Source: Diploscapter coronatus
Taxonomy: Eukaryota; Nematoda; Chromadorea; Rhabditida; Rhabditidae
Assembly: GCA_964036155.1 (NCBI GenBank)
Contig: OZ038422.1
Coordinates: forward strand, 38,091,201 to 38,155,200
Length of the DNA stretch: 64,000 nucleotides
Reading direction: 5' to 3'
Shown here: positions 13,146-25,446 of the stretch, piece by piece
How positions within the stretch are numbered: position 1 is the first letter of the stretch
Layout: each line of letters starts with the position of its first letter
Program-made: the position numbers and the translations under genes
Notes under the pieces: model-generated
Database searches by the model: none
Told to the model about the DNA's origin: nothing
The model's input: only the letters and a program-made list of their open reading frames with translations

Positions 13146-15274
13146 ACGCCGCTCACTTTCTGGGCTTCTGCTCAAAAGCACATTTATGGACAGATGGCAG
13201 AGCAAAATGCGCGAGAAAGTAGATCCCGAGAAATAGCATTCAGAAATTAGAAAAGACCAAAGAAAAAATTAAGGAAAAGAGAAAGAGTATTTGAATTTGA
13301 TAGACGAAAAAGAGGCCAAAATATATTATATCGACCAGAGACGCAGAGGAAAGAGGAATAAGATAATTAACAAGAGAGTCTCTTCTATTTCTACGATTCC
13401 ATTCCAAAATGGGCGGAGCTTGGACCAAATTACTCCTCAAAGCCCTAATGCCCTAAGGATTTGGAACGGCTACTCCATTTGAGACGCGTGAAATGTGTGA
13501 ATAAATGAACTGAGTAAAAGGTTCAGATTTATATCGGAGTTAAGATTTCAGCACTTTACGATTTAAACTCTTTATTGAAGTTAGAACTGTTTATATTTGA
13601 AGAAAAATTATGGACATTCGATTTAGTGCATGAAAATATTTTAATTTGAATAAAAAATATAATATTTAGTTTAAAATCGAAATAAATCCGATTTTAATGA
13701 AGATGAAATTTTAAAATCAGGCTTCAATAAAGATCATCTTTTCTTTAATAAAATTTTAATGAACTTCTCTCTTATCTCACCCCGTTTATCTATCTCTCAT
13801 TGGATTTTCGCTCGCACAAATGTGTAAGCTCAAGTATATCTTCTCATTTCTGAGAGTTTTAATCGTAAAACTAGTGACCCCAGATCTGAGTTTAATATCT
13901 TAGATGATACATAACCACAATTAGTAACATTAAAATATAAATAGTGAACAGATCGTTCAGTTCAGCTAGCGCGTTCAGCTATTACGTACAAAATGTCTTT
14001 GAATTATGCTAATTTACCATGAAAATGGCGTCCTTTGAGTGACTTTATGATTTTCGCTGAGAAAAACGGGAAAATTGGCTGCAATTCTAAGAATTTCACA
14101 GACAGCTATACGACTTAAACATTTTTAAATCGAAAATTCAAAATAAATAAAAAGCAGTGATATTTGTAAAATCGCCTAAGGGGCTTTGGCATCCACTACA
14201 CGTCCACATAGCGTAAAGACAAATGCGCACAAGCGAGAGAATGATAGATGAGGGAGAAATTAAAGAGGCGAAGGGTGAGAAAGAAAAAATAGGCAGCATT
14301 TAAAGTGTAGAGAAGAGTGAAGAAAAAATGAAATAGTAAAGGGAATGAAGAGAGGAGAAGAACTAGAATAACTACTGGCCATTAGATTGTCTTCGTGGAT
14401 GGCCAGATAAGCTTTGGGGCAGAAGGGGTCAGATGGAATTATGCAAACGCCCAAAATGGTGATGATTAATGGGTGGCATAATTAGAATGCACAATATTGT
14501 CTTTTCTTTATATTATTTTTATATAAATTATATTTAAATATTCAACTAACAATAGAAATCGATGATTTTACGTGCAGTATAAAGTATTCTAATAATTAAA
14601 CAAATGCTCAGGTTACGATAATTGGCTAAAATAATAATAAATTAATTAAATTATCAAGACTAGAAATTAAAAAAAAAAAAAGAGAAGAATCCGAGAAGAC
14701 CATTCTTTCTGGCGTCCCTTTAGTTTTGAATGGCCTTAGAAGGAATAGCAGTGAAAGTTGACTGAAGGAGAGAATTCTGAGGCAGCAAAACTAAAGAAGA
14801 CTCTCGGGACGAAAATCAGAGGGGAGGAAGCAACCGGCCCTGCAACCGGACAATCGGCACGGAGCCGCTGGTCAGATGAAAGAGAGAGAAAAGGGAAATG
14901 GAAAACAACGTTGGAATGGAGGAAAGTGCCTCGAAAGGCCAAGCGAATTTGCCGAAAGATGGAAAATTAGTCGCTTCTCTTCGTCGAGAAAGGGACAATT
15001 CGGGTACCTAGCGTTAACGCACTAACGCCACGCGACGAAATAGTGTGTAGAATGCGAGAGAGCGACTGTTTCATCTATCCTAACGTTTAGCGTTATTTTG
15101 CATGCGTTGAGTCCGTTGCGCGTTGTTTTTCAACGAACAATCCAATTTTTCCCCGGAAAAGCGAGAGGCACACGCAACTTCGCTCGTAGAGGCTGCATCA
15201 AGTTTCAACACCGTTTACGTGCGACGCAAAACACGCCCACGCATCAAGAAAACCCGAGATCTTTGAAGGAATAA

Positions 15275-17478
15275 TTGAAATTTAAAACAGATTCTCTGTA
15301 ATATTCGACGATCTCAAGGAAGAGATCGGACCAGAGATTTCAATTTCGTTTCTGAAGGGGTATTTGAGTGTTTTCTACCTATATTCGACCCGGAGAACAT
15401 GATTTTGGGGCTTTTTCCCGGAGTTTTCAAGTCCAGGTCCAGGTACCGGGGTCCGGGGGTCAAATTTCAAAAGTCATTCTTATACCCTAAATTGTATATC
15501 AGATTGTTCGACTCGACCAGCTGAGTCGATTGGTGCAAACATTTTTCGAATCCGACCTTCCTATCACAAGTTACGGTTAAAAACAGTGCAAAAATGCCAA
15601 AAATGTAGGGTCCTTAATAGAAAAGTCAACTTTTCTCATTTCTTTCTGGATATTACCTCCCAGTTTTTTCACACAATAATCTACGAGTCCTGCTCATTCT
15701 ACTCAAATAAAAAAGTCCGGAATTGTGATACACCAATTGGGCGAAAAAACGGTCCGAAGTCAAACCAGAAAAATCAGATTTTCGAAAATGCCTGTGAAAA
15801 AAATCAAAATGTATACCAATCGATAGAGCTCGAAAAATTGAGCAACTTTTGTGAAGACACCTTGGTGAAATTTCCATTTCAGAATGAGATATTCAGGAAA
15901 AACTGAAAAATAAGGTATTTTTTCAAAAATTTATTTCTCACCATTGGTGTGGTCTAATTCGTTTAATTTTGTATTCAAAATTATTCCTGACGCTTAAATT
16001 ATGATTCTAAATAAAATTTAGGGAGTAATATCTATATTCGGGAACTTTCCGGTACTGGTTCCGGAGGGTACCAGACCGATTTTTAAAATATAATCGAGAC
16101 CAGTCATGTTATATACCATTCGAAAGCCAGTGAAAAACTAAGTATAATACCGAAAACCGCTTAAAAAACGGATTGATGGATCGAGATTTATGATCAAAAA
16201 CATTCCAAAGTTTACTCTTCGATTTGACCAATACTTCATTTTCTCATAAAAATCGATACACTGGACCATTTTTCAAGTGATTTTCAGCATTACACTTAGT
16301 TTTTCACTGGCTTTCGAATGGTATACAACATTATAGGTCTTTCTACCAAATGGTAATTCACCTCCTAGAGGTCGAGGCTCATATGGGTCAAATTAACATT
16401 TTAACAAAGACCCAGCATGTTATATATCAGATGAAAGCCCTTATCGAACTGAGTAATATTCTGAAAACCACTTGAAAAATAGATTAGTTTATCACCTTTT
16501 ATGACTGTTTGAAGATACCCCATTTTTGGCCATTTTCAGCAGGTGGTTATAGCCAATTACAATGATGATATAATGAAACCACTTGCTGAAATTGGTAGAA
16601 ATGGACTCGAATATTACTCTCCAGTCAATTTCGAATCGATTGATATCCATCTTGATATAGTACCATTCGGGTACCATATGGGTGGTATACCATGGACCTA
16701 TATGGTAACATGATAAAGTGGTAGCACGGTACTCTAGGAAGCAAAAATGAAGTATTGCTCTTCAACTGCTATATCCCGAAAAGATTTTTCGAATTCGTTT
16801 GATTTTCAAAAAGTTATGAATTTTTGAAAATTTTTGTCATTTTCATAGTTAGACCCATTCAAACTGCTATACCACGCATACCGTAATAGATAACCATGAG
16901 GTGTCTTCACAAAAGTTGCTCAGTTTGATGAGCTCTATCGATTGGTATGAATTTCGAATTTTTTCATAGGCATTTTCGAAAATCCGATTTTTCCGGTCTG
17001 ACTTCGGACCGTTTTTTCGCCCAATTGGTGTATCACAATTCCGAATTTTTTTATTTGAGTAGAATGAGCAGGACTCGTAGATTATTGTGTGAAAAAACTG
17101 GGAGGTAATATCCAGAAAGAAATGAGAAAAGTTGACTTTTCTATTAAGGACCCTACATTTTTGGCATTTTTGCACTGTTTTTAACCGTAACTTGTGATAG
17201 GAAGGTCGGATTCGAAAAATGTTTGCACCAATCGACTCAGCTGGTCGAGTCGAACAATCTGATATACAATTTAGGGTATAAGAATGACTTTTGAAATTTG
17301 ACCCCCGGACCCCGGTACCTGGACCTGAAGTTGAAAATGTCGGAAAAAGGCCCAAAATCATGTTCTCCAGGTCGAATATAGGTAGAAAACACTCAAATAC
17401 CCCTTCAGAAACGAATTTGGTATCTCTGGTCCGGGCAGTTTCGAGAATTACGGAGAATCTGTTTTAAATGCTTCAAAT
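15275..17478. mobile_element. 2.2-kb foldback element with about 590-bp inverted arms
   Basis: The left arm (about 15275-15863) and right arm (about 16891-17478) are reverse complements with only scattered differences. Both arms hold the same open frame in opposite orientation, starting near QKCQKCRVLNRKVNFSHFF. That frame is probably incidental, because neither arm shows a known domain. The spacer of about 1 kb has a smaller nested inverted repeat (about 16096-16155 against 16276-16340). No transposase was found. This is either a nonautonomous foldback transposon or an inverted duplication; the transcript would form a very long double-stranded RNA. Confidence 0.8.
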
Positions 17479-17635
17479 TTCGACCATAGAATTGCTCAAA
17501 TTTACGGCCGTGAAAGTCTCAAAGATCGTGAATTTTCAGAATTCCTGCATTTGTTCTTCGCTCTTCACTATGAGCTTTCATGTGTGGTCCTGAAATCTAG
17601 CAATGCCACTCAGAAATTATATTTGGCAGCTTGAA

Positions 17636-17762
17636 AGCCGCGAAACCGTGAGGCACGAGACATTAAAAAATAGTGTGGGAAAAGAAGATCTAACATCCCA
17701 TACCCTACCTTAACTCTATACTGTTTCGCGCTATGTCTCGCGTCTTGGGGTCTCACGGTTTC
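17636..17762. mobile_element. Foldback element with AATAGTGTGGGAAAAG core
   Basis: GAAACCGTGAGGC near 17640 pairs with CTCACGGTTTCC near 17754. The interior has AATAGTGTGGGAAAAG near 17672 and an inverted GTTTCGCGCTATG, the core word shared with elements near 10346, 34040, 37060 and 60335. No open frame. Confidence 0.6.
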
Positions 17763-19017
17763 CAAATAGCCTTATATTTCTCCTCCATAAAAATACACTC
17801 CTCATGCTAATTCGCATTAATCAAATCTTCTTAATATCTGAAATATATTTAGTCTCAGGCATACATCAAATACTATCATCCTCTATTATTTTGCCTCCGT
17901 TCTCTGATTCTAAATATTGACTTTTCGACGACCATCCGGGTGCGAAGTCGAGGGTGATGATATCAAATAAAAAGGACAATCAAAACTACCCCAGCCGTCT
18001 CTCAAATTCTATCCTTCAACATAGCGATAGTGAGAATTCCGAATTTCGATCGACGGTCAGTCGATGGCTTGTCTCCGTAATCCACTGGTTCTGAATTCGC
18101 TGTCTTTTGTTCTCTGACCTCTCCACAATGGCTAAGCGTAGGAACCCTGTCAAAGCCTCAGATTATAGAGGCAGAAGCGCAACGGTCATCGGGACTAAAG
18201 CAAGGCATAGAGGAAGCAGGCTGAAGAAATGAAGAAAGACACTAACAAACAAACAAATAAATACAGAAATAAACAGATTAGCAAGGTTGAATGCGACAAA
18301 AGATCGCACCAATAATATTGTTGAGAAAAAAATCAGAACTTATGCTAATTTCTAAAAAAAAATAATGTTTTTATGAAGCATATTAAATCGCTAGTATTAG
18401 GCCCCAAAGCTAAAACATAATTACGCCAAAATTAATATAGAAGCTGGATCTAATGTAAATTTTTATTTGATATTTTCAGGATGTGAAGTGGTGACAAATG
18501 TTTAAATATTGATAAATGAACGTGTGTAAATTTTGGAGACTTCACCAATTCAATTTTCTAGACTGACATACATTTCTTCAAGAATTCTTGAAGAATTACA
18601 AAGTTTCATTTTAAAAGAAATGGGAACGAGGTCTCATTTCTTTTGAAAGTAAAAACTCCTGAATTTACACTTTGAATGACTCAAAAAGGAATTCTTTCTT
18701 CATATCCAATATATAGGCTAAGCTAACTATACTGCAAAGATTGAGCTTACGCGGGATCCGTCAAAGGGTAAATGAGGACCCTAAACATGATACTTCGTGA
18801 TATTTCTAAAGCTGTTATTTATGACCAGATCTAGGGAGGACGATCGTCAGAAAGCCCTTGCGATCTATTCCCCATAGTTTATCTTCGCCTGATGAAAGTG
18901 GCCCCTAGATCTGGTTCAAGCACATGCTCAAGTTTATCTATAAATTTGAAGTGATTAGAAGGATCAATATCTTCCCAAAATAGTTGTTTTAATGACAAAA
19001 TAACGATGAGTAGTTGT
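17763..19017. other. Intergenic DNA downstream of MUS81, with a small hairpin
   Basis: No gene was recognised. At about 18827-18915 the words GACCAGATCTAGGG and CCCCTAGATCTGGTTC form an inverted pair around about 65 bp, probably another small foldback element. The MUS81 3' end should lie in the last few hundred bases. Confidence 0.45.
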
Positions 19018-22000
19018 TCATTCAGATTTGGTTTTGAAAAAACTGACGATTCTGTCTGCGGTCGGTTCGTTGAGGCTTTCCACCTAAATTTTTTTTCGAA
19101 AATTTAGAGAGACTTGTCTAAAAGTTGCTGACAGATAAGACAATTTACGATTCAATCCAACAAGTCTGAAGTCGGTATTTTGGAAACGGTAAAACATGGG
19201 CAGATAATATGATAGAAAATTTTAGAATACGACTTTTCTTCTCGCAAAATTTCAATGCTTCATGCCTCGGAGACTCGAATTGGATAAATTTTTAAAAAAA
19301 TTTAAAAATAGCGCTAAAATTCACATTTTACCTCTTTGAGCAGATGTTTGACCGGATTGGACGAGGAGTCGATGAATCGGCGCAGAGCGACGAATGTTGG
19401 GAAGCGACGGACCAGTGCAGTCGCGCGAGACTCCGACATTCCGCGGAAACACTACATTCAAAATTCTTTGCTTTAGGAGTTGTTTTTCGATAAATTTTTA
19501 TCTATTTCTGAAGAGATAACGGAGCTACATGTTAGGGTTGTATTTAATAGTTTTCTGAAACCTATTCGAACGATTATCATTCCACAAATAGTAAGAACTA
19601 AAATTTGTGGAAAATAATTCATTTTAAAAAAATTTGATCAGGAGTATGCGGAAATTTCCGGAGAAAGATTTTCTTTCTTCCCTTTTCTCGAACCCCTTAA
19701 TTTCATTTTAAAGCGGAACGGAACGAAAATTAGAGGTGCGATAAAAGGGGAGAAAGAGGGAAAAACTTTTTCCAGAAATTTCCGCATACCCGTTTTTGAT
19801 GAACCTTCAATAGCAACAAAAATAGTAAAATCTAAAAATTACCATGAGCTGAGTCATCCACGCCTCAGAAACCGTTTCCGCTTGGGGCTTTTCGACGAGG
19901 GTTTGCAGATCGCGGAAATCGACGCCAGATAACTGAAAATTCAAATATTACTTTTTGAAGCCGAATATTTTCTGTTTGAAAGAAAATTAGTTACTGTTGA
20001 TGTCGCAATCTGGGAGATCGAAAATAAGGGGAAAAAGAATGGACATTTTAGGCCAGTCTCTCCTTTTCGCGTGCTATTTCTCGATTTGTTAATCACTAAA
20101 AGTAATTGTGCACTACTTTGCACGCCTCCCAGATTTCGGTATCAACAATATTTGAAAATGGCACGACATAGAATACTTGATAGACTTAGGGTTTAGTTTG
20201 GATAGAATAATTTTGTCTTGTTATTTTAATGTAGAATTATCAAAAAGTCGTATACTATTTTCAAATTTTCAGACAATTAATTATTTTCTAAAAATAATGT
20301 GGTTCAAACAAATGTTTACGTCTTCAGTTTGCACAGTGTTGATGAGTCTGAGCGTGATTCGTTCGAGAAACTTCGAAGTGTCGCGCATCGATGGACTCCT
20401 GTGGACGAGGAAGCCGTGGTTGATGAGAGTCGTCATTAGGGCCTAAATGATCAGAACTCTTATTATTTCAAGTTGATAGACGTAATTTTCTGTAATTTTT
20501 GAAACCTACTTTTACACATATAAGAAAGAAAAGTTAGAAAAGAAAGTGAGGAATAAGGAATTTGGTAGTGACCCGAGTAGTTAGTGTTTTTTTACGCTTT
20601 TCGGTTATTGGTAATCTTGGAGGACAAGAATTACAATTTGAAAATACCTAAGAACTTATTGATCTATCAATAAATCGGGAAAATCTTCGACTGATCATTT
20701 TTTTCCCGTTGGGTCAAGCGAAAATTCAAGAATGAGAGAAAGATGAGGGATAGTTTGAGCGAGAAAAGAAGCATACCAAAGGTAAACCGCAAAATAGTGC
20801 GGCAAAAGAAAAATACAAAGTAAAAATGTGCTTGCTGGCACAGTAATATCGTTCATTTTATCAAAAATTACCTGATGGCAAGGCGATTCCTCAGATTTTT
20901 CGTTCCCTTCGATCAGATAGACTCGACTGCGCATCGGCGACTTCAGAAGACGACCTTTTTGCTCCAGGTAACGACCCTCAAATTGAGTTATAAATCAATG
21001 TTTTCATGTGTTTCAAAAACGTTGTGAAAAATGCAATTTAAAATCGATTCCTATTTGATGTTAAAGATTCGGTTTGTATCCATATTTTAATAAAATTTAT
21101 TCCTCTATCCTTTCACGCATTAAAACATCTCTGCAAAACTTTAAAATACGTTTCAAATGAACATTAAACTTAGCTATTTTGCTGCCTTTCAATATACAGT
21201 TCATTTAGTACTACAAAAAAGTTTTACCCCAATAATGCTGCTCTGGAGATCATCCCAGGTCTTCCTCTCAACAACCCAATCGAGCACCATCTCTGTGCCG
21301 TCCTCCTTTCGAGCCAACCACATGTAATCACCCACGGGCATAGAACGAACGTCGAACTGCAAACAGACGTTTTCCATCGCAAAAACTCGTCATTATCTCC
21401 AGTTCCATTATTAGGGATAGCAATTCAAAGCTGACTGGAATAATTCACCGCATAAGGGATATTTGTGGTGGAAAAGTTTTAAGTCTGCTGGAAATTAGAA
21501 ATTTCGAGAATAATCCGAAGAAAAAATGCTTTTGAAAAATAAATTTTCATTCAAAAGAAAGATCTCTTCGAATTTTTTAGGTGTTCAAAAATAACCTCGA
21601 ATCCCGACTTGGCGATATGCTCAACGACACTTTTGGCGTAGAATCCGTAATTGCGATGCTCACGACTGTCCGCGATTAAGACCACCTAGAATTTCGAGTC
21701 TTACGGAGTGTTGATTTGATAGGTTTCAACGAAACCATACATTCTCAAGCAAACCACAATAATCATTATTAAAAACACTCACCAAATTAGCCCAATTATC
21801 ACCTAATTAATTGGCGACTCGATTACCTTTGCTCGATCACTCGGTTGGCACGTGACTATCTCGATTTCTCTGTCCTCATCGATGTTTTTGCTCTGCGTTT
21901 GCGTCGCTCCACTTGCATCATTCGGCCTGTCATCGTCTGTAGACCTTTCCTTTCATTTTACAGAAAAACTTATTGTTAGTAGACATAATTGAAGTTGAAA

Positions 22001-23984
22001 TTATTCATTTTTAGATTTTTTCAAATCCATCCTCTACTTTCGAGGTGAATTAGCATTGACTATGTAAAAACAGTATAAATTCATAGAATCCTCTTTCAAA
22101 TATTTGAAACTTCATCAATTACCTCCATCTTTCTTCTTTCCCTTAGCTGAAGATTTCTTCGGAGAATTACTCGTTGCCTTCGAAGTGCTCGGTTTCGAAC
22201 TGCCAGCTGAGAATTTCGATGTCGATGGTTCGTTCCGTTTCTTCTCAAAATTAATTGACTTAGAAAAAAAAATATTCTAAAGTGTTATCCGAAAATCATA
22301 GAAAAGAAATTCGAAGGGTTTCTGGCAGAATTTCAGAAAGTTTTTGACTATGTTTCAAAAATCTAATAAAATAGTCCACTGAAAACCTATTCGATGTTCC
22401 GGACGTATTGTCTCTCATATGGTATTTCTAGTTTCATTAAAAAACTATCTTCCTACCTTTTCTTGAGGTTCCGTGAATTCATCGTTTTCTTCGAATTCGT
22501 CATCTGCTCCTTTTCTTTTATCCCTGGCTTTGGTTGCCTCTCCCTTCTGAAATTACACTCATTTCGCCCGTAAACTTTGAACTAATTAATGAAACACCGA
22601 CGATCTTTAACCTTGGGTTAGCTATAATTTTAGTGTAAATTCATTTATGAAATCGTGCCTGTTTGTGTCCATTTGCATTCCCACTCCTCTGCTCTTTCTT
22701 GTTGTCCTTGTCACTCTTCGAGTTGTCGAATTGTCGTTTCCGACCTCCGCCTCGATTCACCGCCTGCATGTAACGAATGTAGGCATCTAAAATTATTTGC
22801 CATTGACTCATCTCATTTCATTCTGATTTTTAGGTAGGTTTCAATCAATTTTGAAATTGATAAAGTTTTGGCCGATACAATATATTTTTTGCAACAAACT
22901 AGGAATTCATTACTATAAAACTTAATGAAATTTCTCCGTCTCAACATGATGAAATTCAGATAAGTTTCAACATTTCTTGCAATAAACATTGTTTTCATAC
23001 ATTTCAGTGAACATGTGAATTTTGCTTCAATTGATCAAATATCAAGTTAAACAATCACGAACTTGTTCGTTCCAAGACAAAATGTCAAAATAAGCTCCAA
23101 AATCGTTACAAAGATAAAAAATTGATTCTGCGACAATGATTTTCAAATTTGAGGAATTCAATTAAAAAAAAATAGCGACATGAAAAGCCATTACCACCGT
23201 TAAGCGCCCTGACGGCCCTGTGGTCGGCACTTTGCCCATCTTTCTCCATTTCCTCAGCGAACATTCGCCATGCCGCATCGCAATTCGACGCCAGCTGGTC
23301 ACCGAAGCCTAAAATTACAAATTTGCAAATCGATAAAAGCTCGATTTTCGTGATTTTTCTTTTAAAGCAGGCTTAAAACGAAGAAGCGAGATAGGTATAA
23401 AATGATAGGTGTAAAAATCAATCTGCATAAAATGTCATTGCTTGTAGCTTAGAGGTTTACATTTTTGAGGTAATTTTTCATGATACTAACACTTGATTTA
23501 TTCTACTTTTGGAAATGTCGACTCACCTTTGACTTGTTTCAGATCCTGAATGCCATTCAATTCGAGCGGATACGCCTTGAGCCCGAGCACAGCGTTGTAC
23601 AGGATGTATTTCTGAAACTCTTTTATTTTCAAGGTCTGAAAATCTTTTTTATGTTTCAGAAAGATGATATGAAGTTTGATCATTGCAGTGCAATAACATA
23701 TTGGATTCAGATGTTCAGTAGCTTCGAATGTTTCAGAATGCGAATTTTCGATAAAATTTTCAAATAAGTGTATAACTAATCTTTCATATGTTTCTCACGA
23801 GTAATAAGTATTTGTACAAAATAAGTATCTTCAATTTGCTACCTAGGTATCGAAGTTATGTAAAATAATCAACCTGATTTCGGCTATCCGACATTTCTTT
23901 GCAAGTCATGAGGAATCGCTCGTAGAACGTCTTTCTAGGATGGTCCGCCTTGATCGTCACCCGTTTTTCCTTATCACTGTCCAT
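19018..23984 (-). CDS. mus-81: MUS81 crossover-junction endonuclease subunit
   Basis: Catalytic subunit of the MUS81-EME1 nuclease, which cuts replication forks, flaps and Holliday-like junctions in the nucleus. About 14 exons. The N-terminal helix-hairpin-helix region contains [19 protein letters not shown] followed by [17 protein letters not shown]. Next comes a Lys/Ser-rich linker (about 22765-22118). The ERCC4-type nuclease core has [19 protein letters not shown], then [14 protein letters not shown], then the catalytic signature [16 protein letters not shown], then [12 protein letters not shown] and VYLIEGNEK. The C-terminal helix-hairpin-helix part ends in [15 protein letters not shown] and TGA at 19018. 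ERK and the following Asp of the ERKxxxD motif are intact, so activity is expected. The start has TTTTAG 7 nt upstream. The junction around 22690-22550 is uncertain. Confidence 0.9.
19646..19789. mobile_element. MITE-like element, TIR TATGCGGAAATTTCCGGA, MUS81 intron
   Basis: The left end TATGCGGAAATTTCCGGAGA is mirrored at the right by TTCCAGAAATTTCCGCATA. Inner arms TTTCTTTCTTCCCTTTTCTC and AGGGGAGAAAGAGGGAAAAA also pair. About 145 bp, inside the intron between the last-but-two and last-but-one MUS81 exons. No coding capacity. Confidence 0.7.
20009..20137. repeat. Repeat family A, copy 1 (MUS81 intron)
   Basis: About 129 bp bounded by AATCTGGGAG and CTCCCAGATT, a 10-bp terminal inverted repeat. 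The interior reads TTTTAGGCCAGTCTC, CGCGTGCTATTTCTCG and AATCACTAAAAGTAA. The same series of words is found at 33869-33998 and, inverted, at 62448-62573. A nonautonomous DNA transposon family is the simplest explanation. Confidence 0.75.
21365..21486. repeat. Repeat family B, copy 1 (MUS81 intron)
   Basis: About 120 bp. The left end AGACGTTTTCCATCGCAAA and right end TTGTGGTGGAAAAG are imperfect inverted repeats. The interior has CCATTATTAGGGATAG and AATTCACCGCATAAGGGATA. Related copies lie at 25163-25283 and, inverted, at 32502-32619. Confidence 0.75.
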
Positions 23985-25446
23985 TTTTCCTCTAAAATTT
24001 TGACACATCACTCCAAAAATTATCGAAAATGTCGTCGAATAAATTGAAAGATTTTCATCATTTTGAATAAAAATCAATCATTTTACAAAATCTAAAGCAA
24101 GATTCAATCACGACAAGCATTTTCAAGGTCATTGCAAGCCTTTTCAAATTTCTTGAAGCCAACATAATTTAGATAACAATTTTATTGCGATAAATTTAAC
24201 AAATATATTTTGAACTAGAAACGATCATCGAAAATTGCGATAAAAGTGATGGTTTAGGCTATTTTGGCTACATTATAGAAGGTCGATTACAGAATAAAGG
24301 AGGGGATTTTGGCATCCTAGGGTTGGATTATCACTAGATTGAGAGGGGCATCAAAATGAGATGATTTTCAAAATAAGCTCAAATTAAACTTTTTTTTCAA
24401 AAATATTATTCTGAAAATCGCCCCAAAATGATAATTATTTGAATCAAATGTCGAATTTTTGTGATTGCATCATTCTTTCTTCATTAATAAAAATTGACTC
24501 AATTACAAAAATCTCTGACTCAAATTTCTATCAAAATTTAGGCATACCGAAAAAAGTTAGCAAAAAAAATAAATTTCGACCCAAATTCCGAAAGAGTAAA
24601 AAATTAACAAACACAATTACCAAAAGAAGGATAATCTTTATAGGAAAAGCTTGAAATGAGATCTCGTAGCACGATGTGGTAAAAAAAACCTCTACGATTC
24701 ACGGTTTAAAGTATCATATTTGTCCCTGCCGTCGCATAATGCTATAAAAACAAAAAATGTTGGAATTAAAAATAAGAGCAAGAAAAGTAAACAATTTACC
24801 TAATTGGAATAATTTGCCTAGAATTTTATCAAACTGTAGGGAAATATCGGGGATGTGAAGGGAAAAATTGATTTGTCTTGAAAGTCTTGAAAATTCCCCT
24901 CACAGTATGACAATTCGCCTAAAACAACGCGATTAACGAAACAAAGATATTGTAAAAGCAGCGTGTTTGTACTTTACTTTTAAAAACGACATATCAATGA
25001 TCGAAGAGAGAAATGAGAATTTTCGATTTAAAACAAATTAAATTTAAAATCAAACGAGAAAAATAGCAACAAAATACACGTATTCACCTCGAGAAAAAAC
25101 GGATAGAAATGGAATAAAAAAGTAATTCGGCTCCCGGATACTTGACCTTCAATTCAGAATTGAGACTTTTTCCACCGCAAAAATTCGTCGTCATCATCTC
25201 TCTCGTCCCATTATTAAGGATGGTAATACAAAATTGACTTAGATAATTCACCGCATAGGAAATATTTGCGGTGGAAAGCGTCCCAAGCTGCTTCAGTTTT
25301 CTTTGAAAACTATTCGTTTCTTCAAAATTTCAAAGAAAATTGATCAAAATATCGATAGAAATCATAGTGAAATAGAAAAATGATCCTAGAATAATATTGA
25401 AAAGAAGAAAGTGATGTTTGACAGACCGTAGTTTTCCCTGATTCAT
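23985..25446. other. Intergenic gap between H3K36 methyltransferase and MUS81
   Basis: No convincing gene. AT-rich DNA holds one family B repeat (25163-25283). AATAAA on the minus strand (24181-24186) lies about 190 bp before the MUS81 acceptor, but no exon was found that would end there. The gap is too long for the tight operon spacing seen further right, so MUS81 probably has its own promoter here. Confidence 0.45.
25163..25283. repeat. Repeat family B, copy 2 (intergenic)
   Basis: The left end AGACTTTTTCCACCGCAAAAA and right end TTTGCGGTGGAAAGCGTCC form an inverted repeat of about 18 bp. The interior CCCATTATTAAGGATGGTAA and AATTCACCGCATAGG matches copies 1 and 3. No coding capacity. Confidence 0.75.

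Larger units (their letters stand above)
10743..15270. other. Gene-poor block upstream of ephexin
   Basis: Open frames here are short, low in complexity (Ser/Phe- or Lys-rich) and lack paired splice signals or domain resemblance, so I call none of them genes. The stretch includes purine-rich GAGAAAG tracts, two diverged tandem repeats (about 12690-12870 and 13010-13140), and a CpG-rich patch at about 14990-15260. It probably contains the ephexin promoter, but I cannot place it. Confidence 0.5.

Noticed and set aside
14736..14998. Overlapping frames on both strands upstream of the foldback element
   Set aside because: No domain, no splice continuity, and frames open on both strands at once in purine-rich DNA.
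15586..15906. 106-codon frame, and its 164-codon mirror at 16867-17361
   Set aside because: Both lie in the arms of the foldback element and are the same sequence; no known domain, so treated as incidental frames of the repeat.
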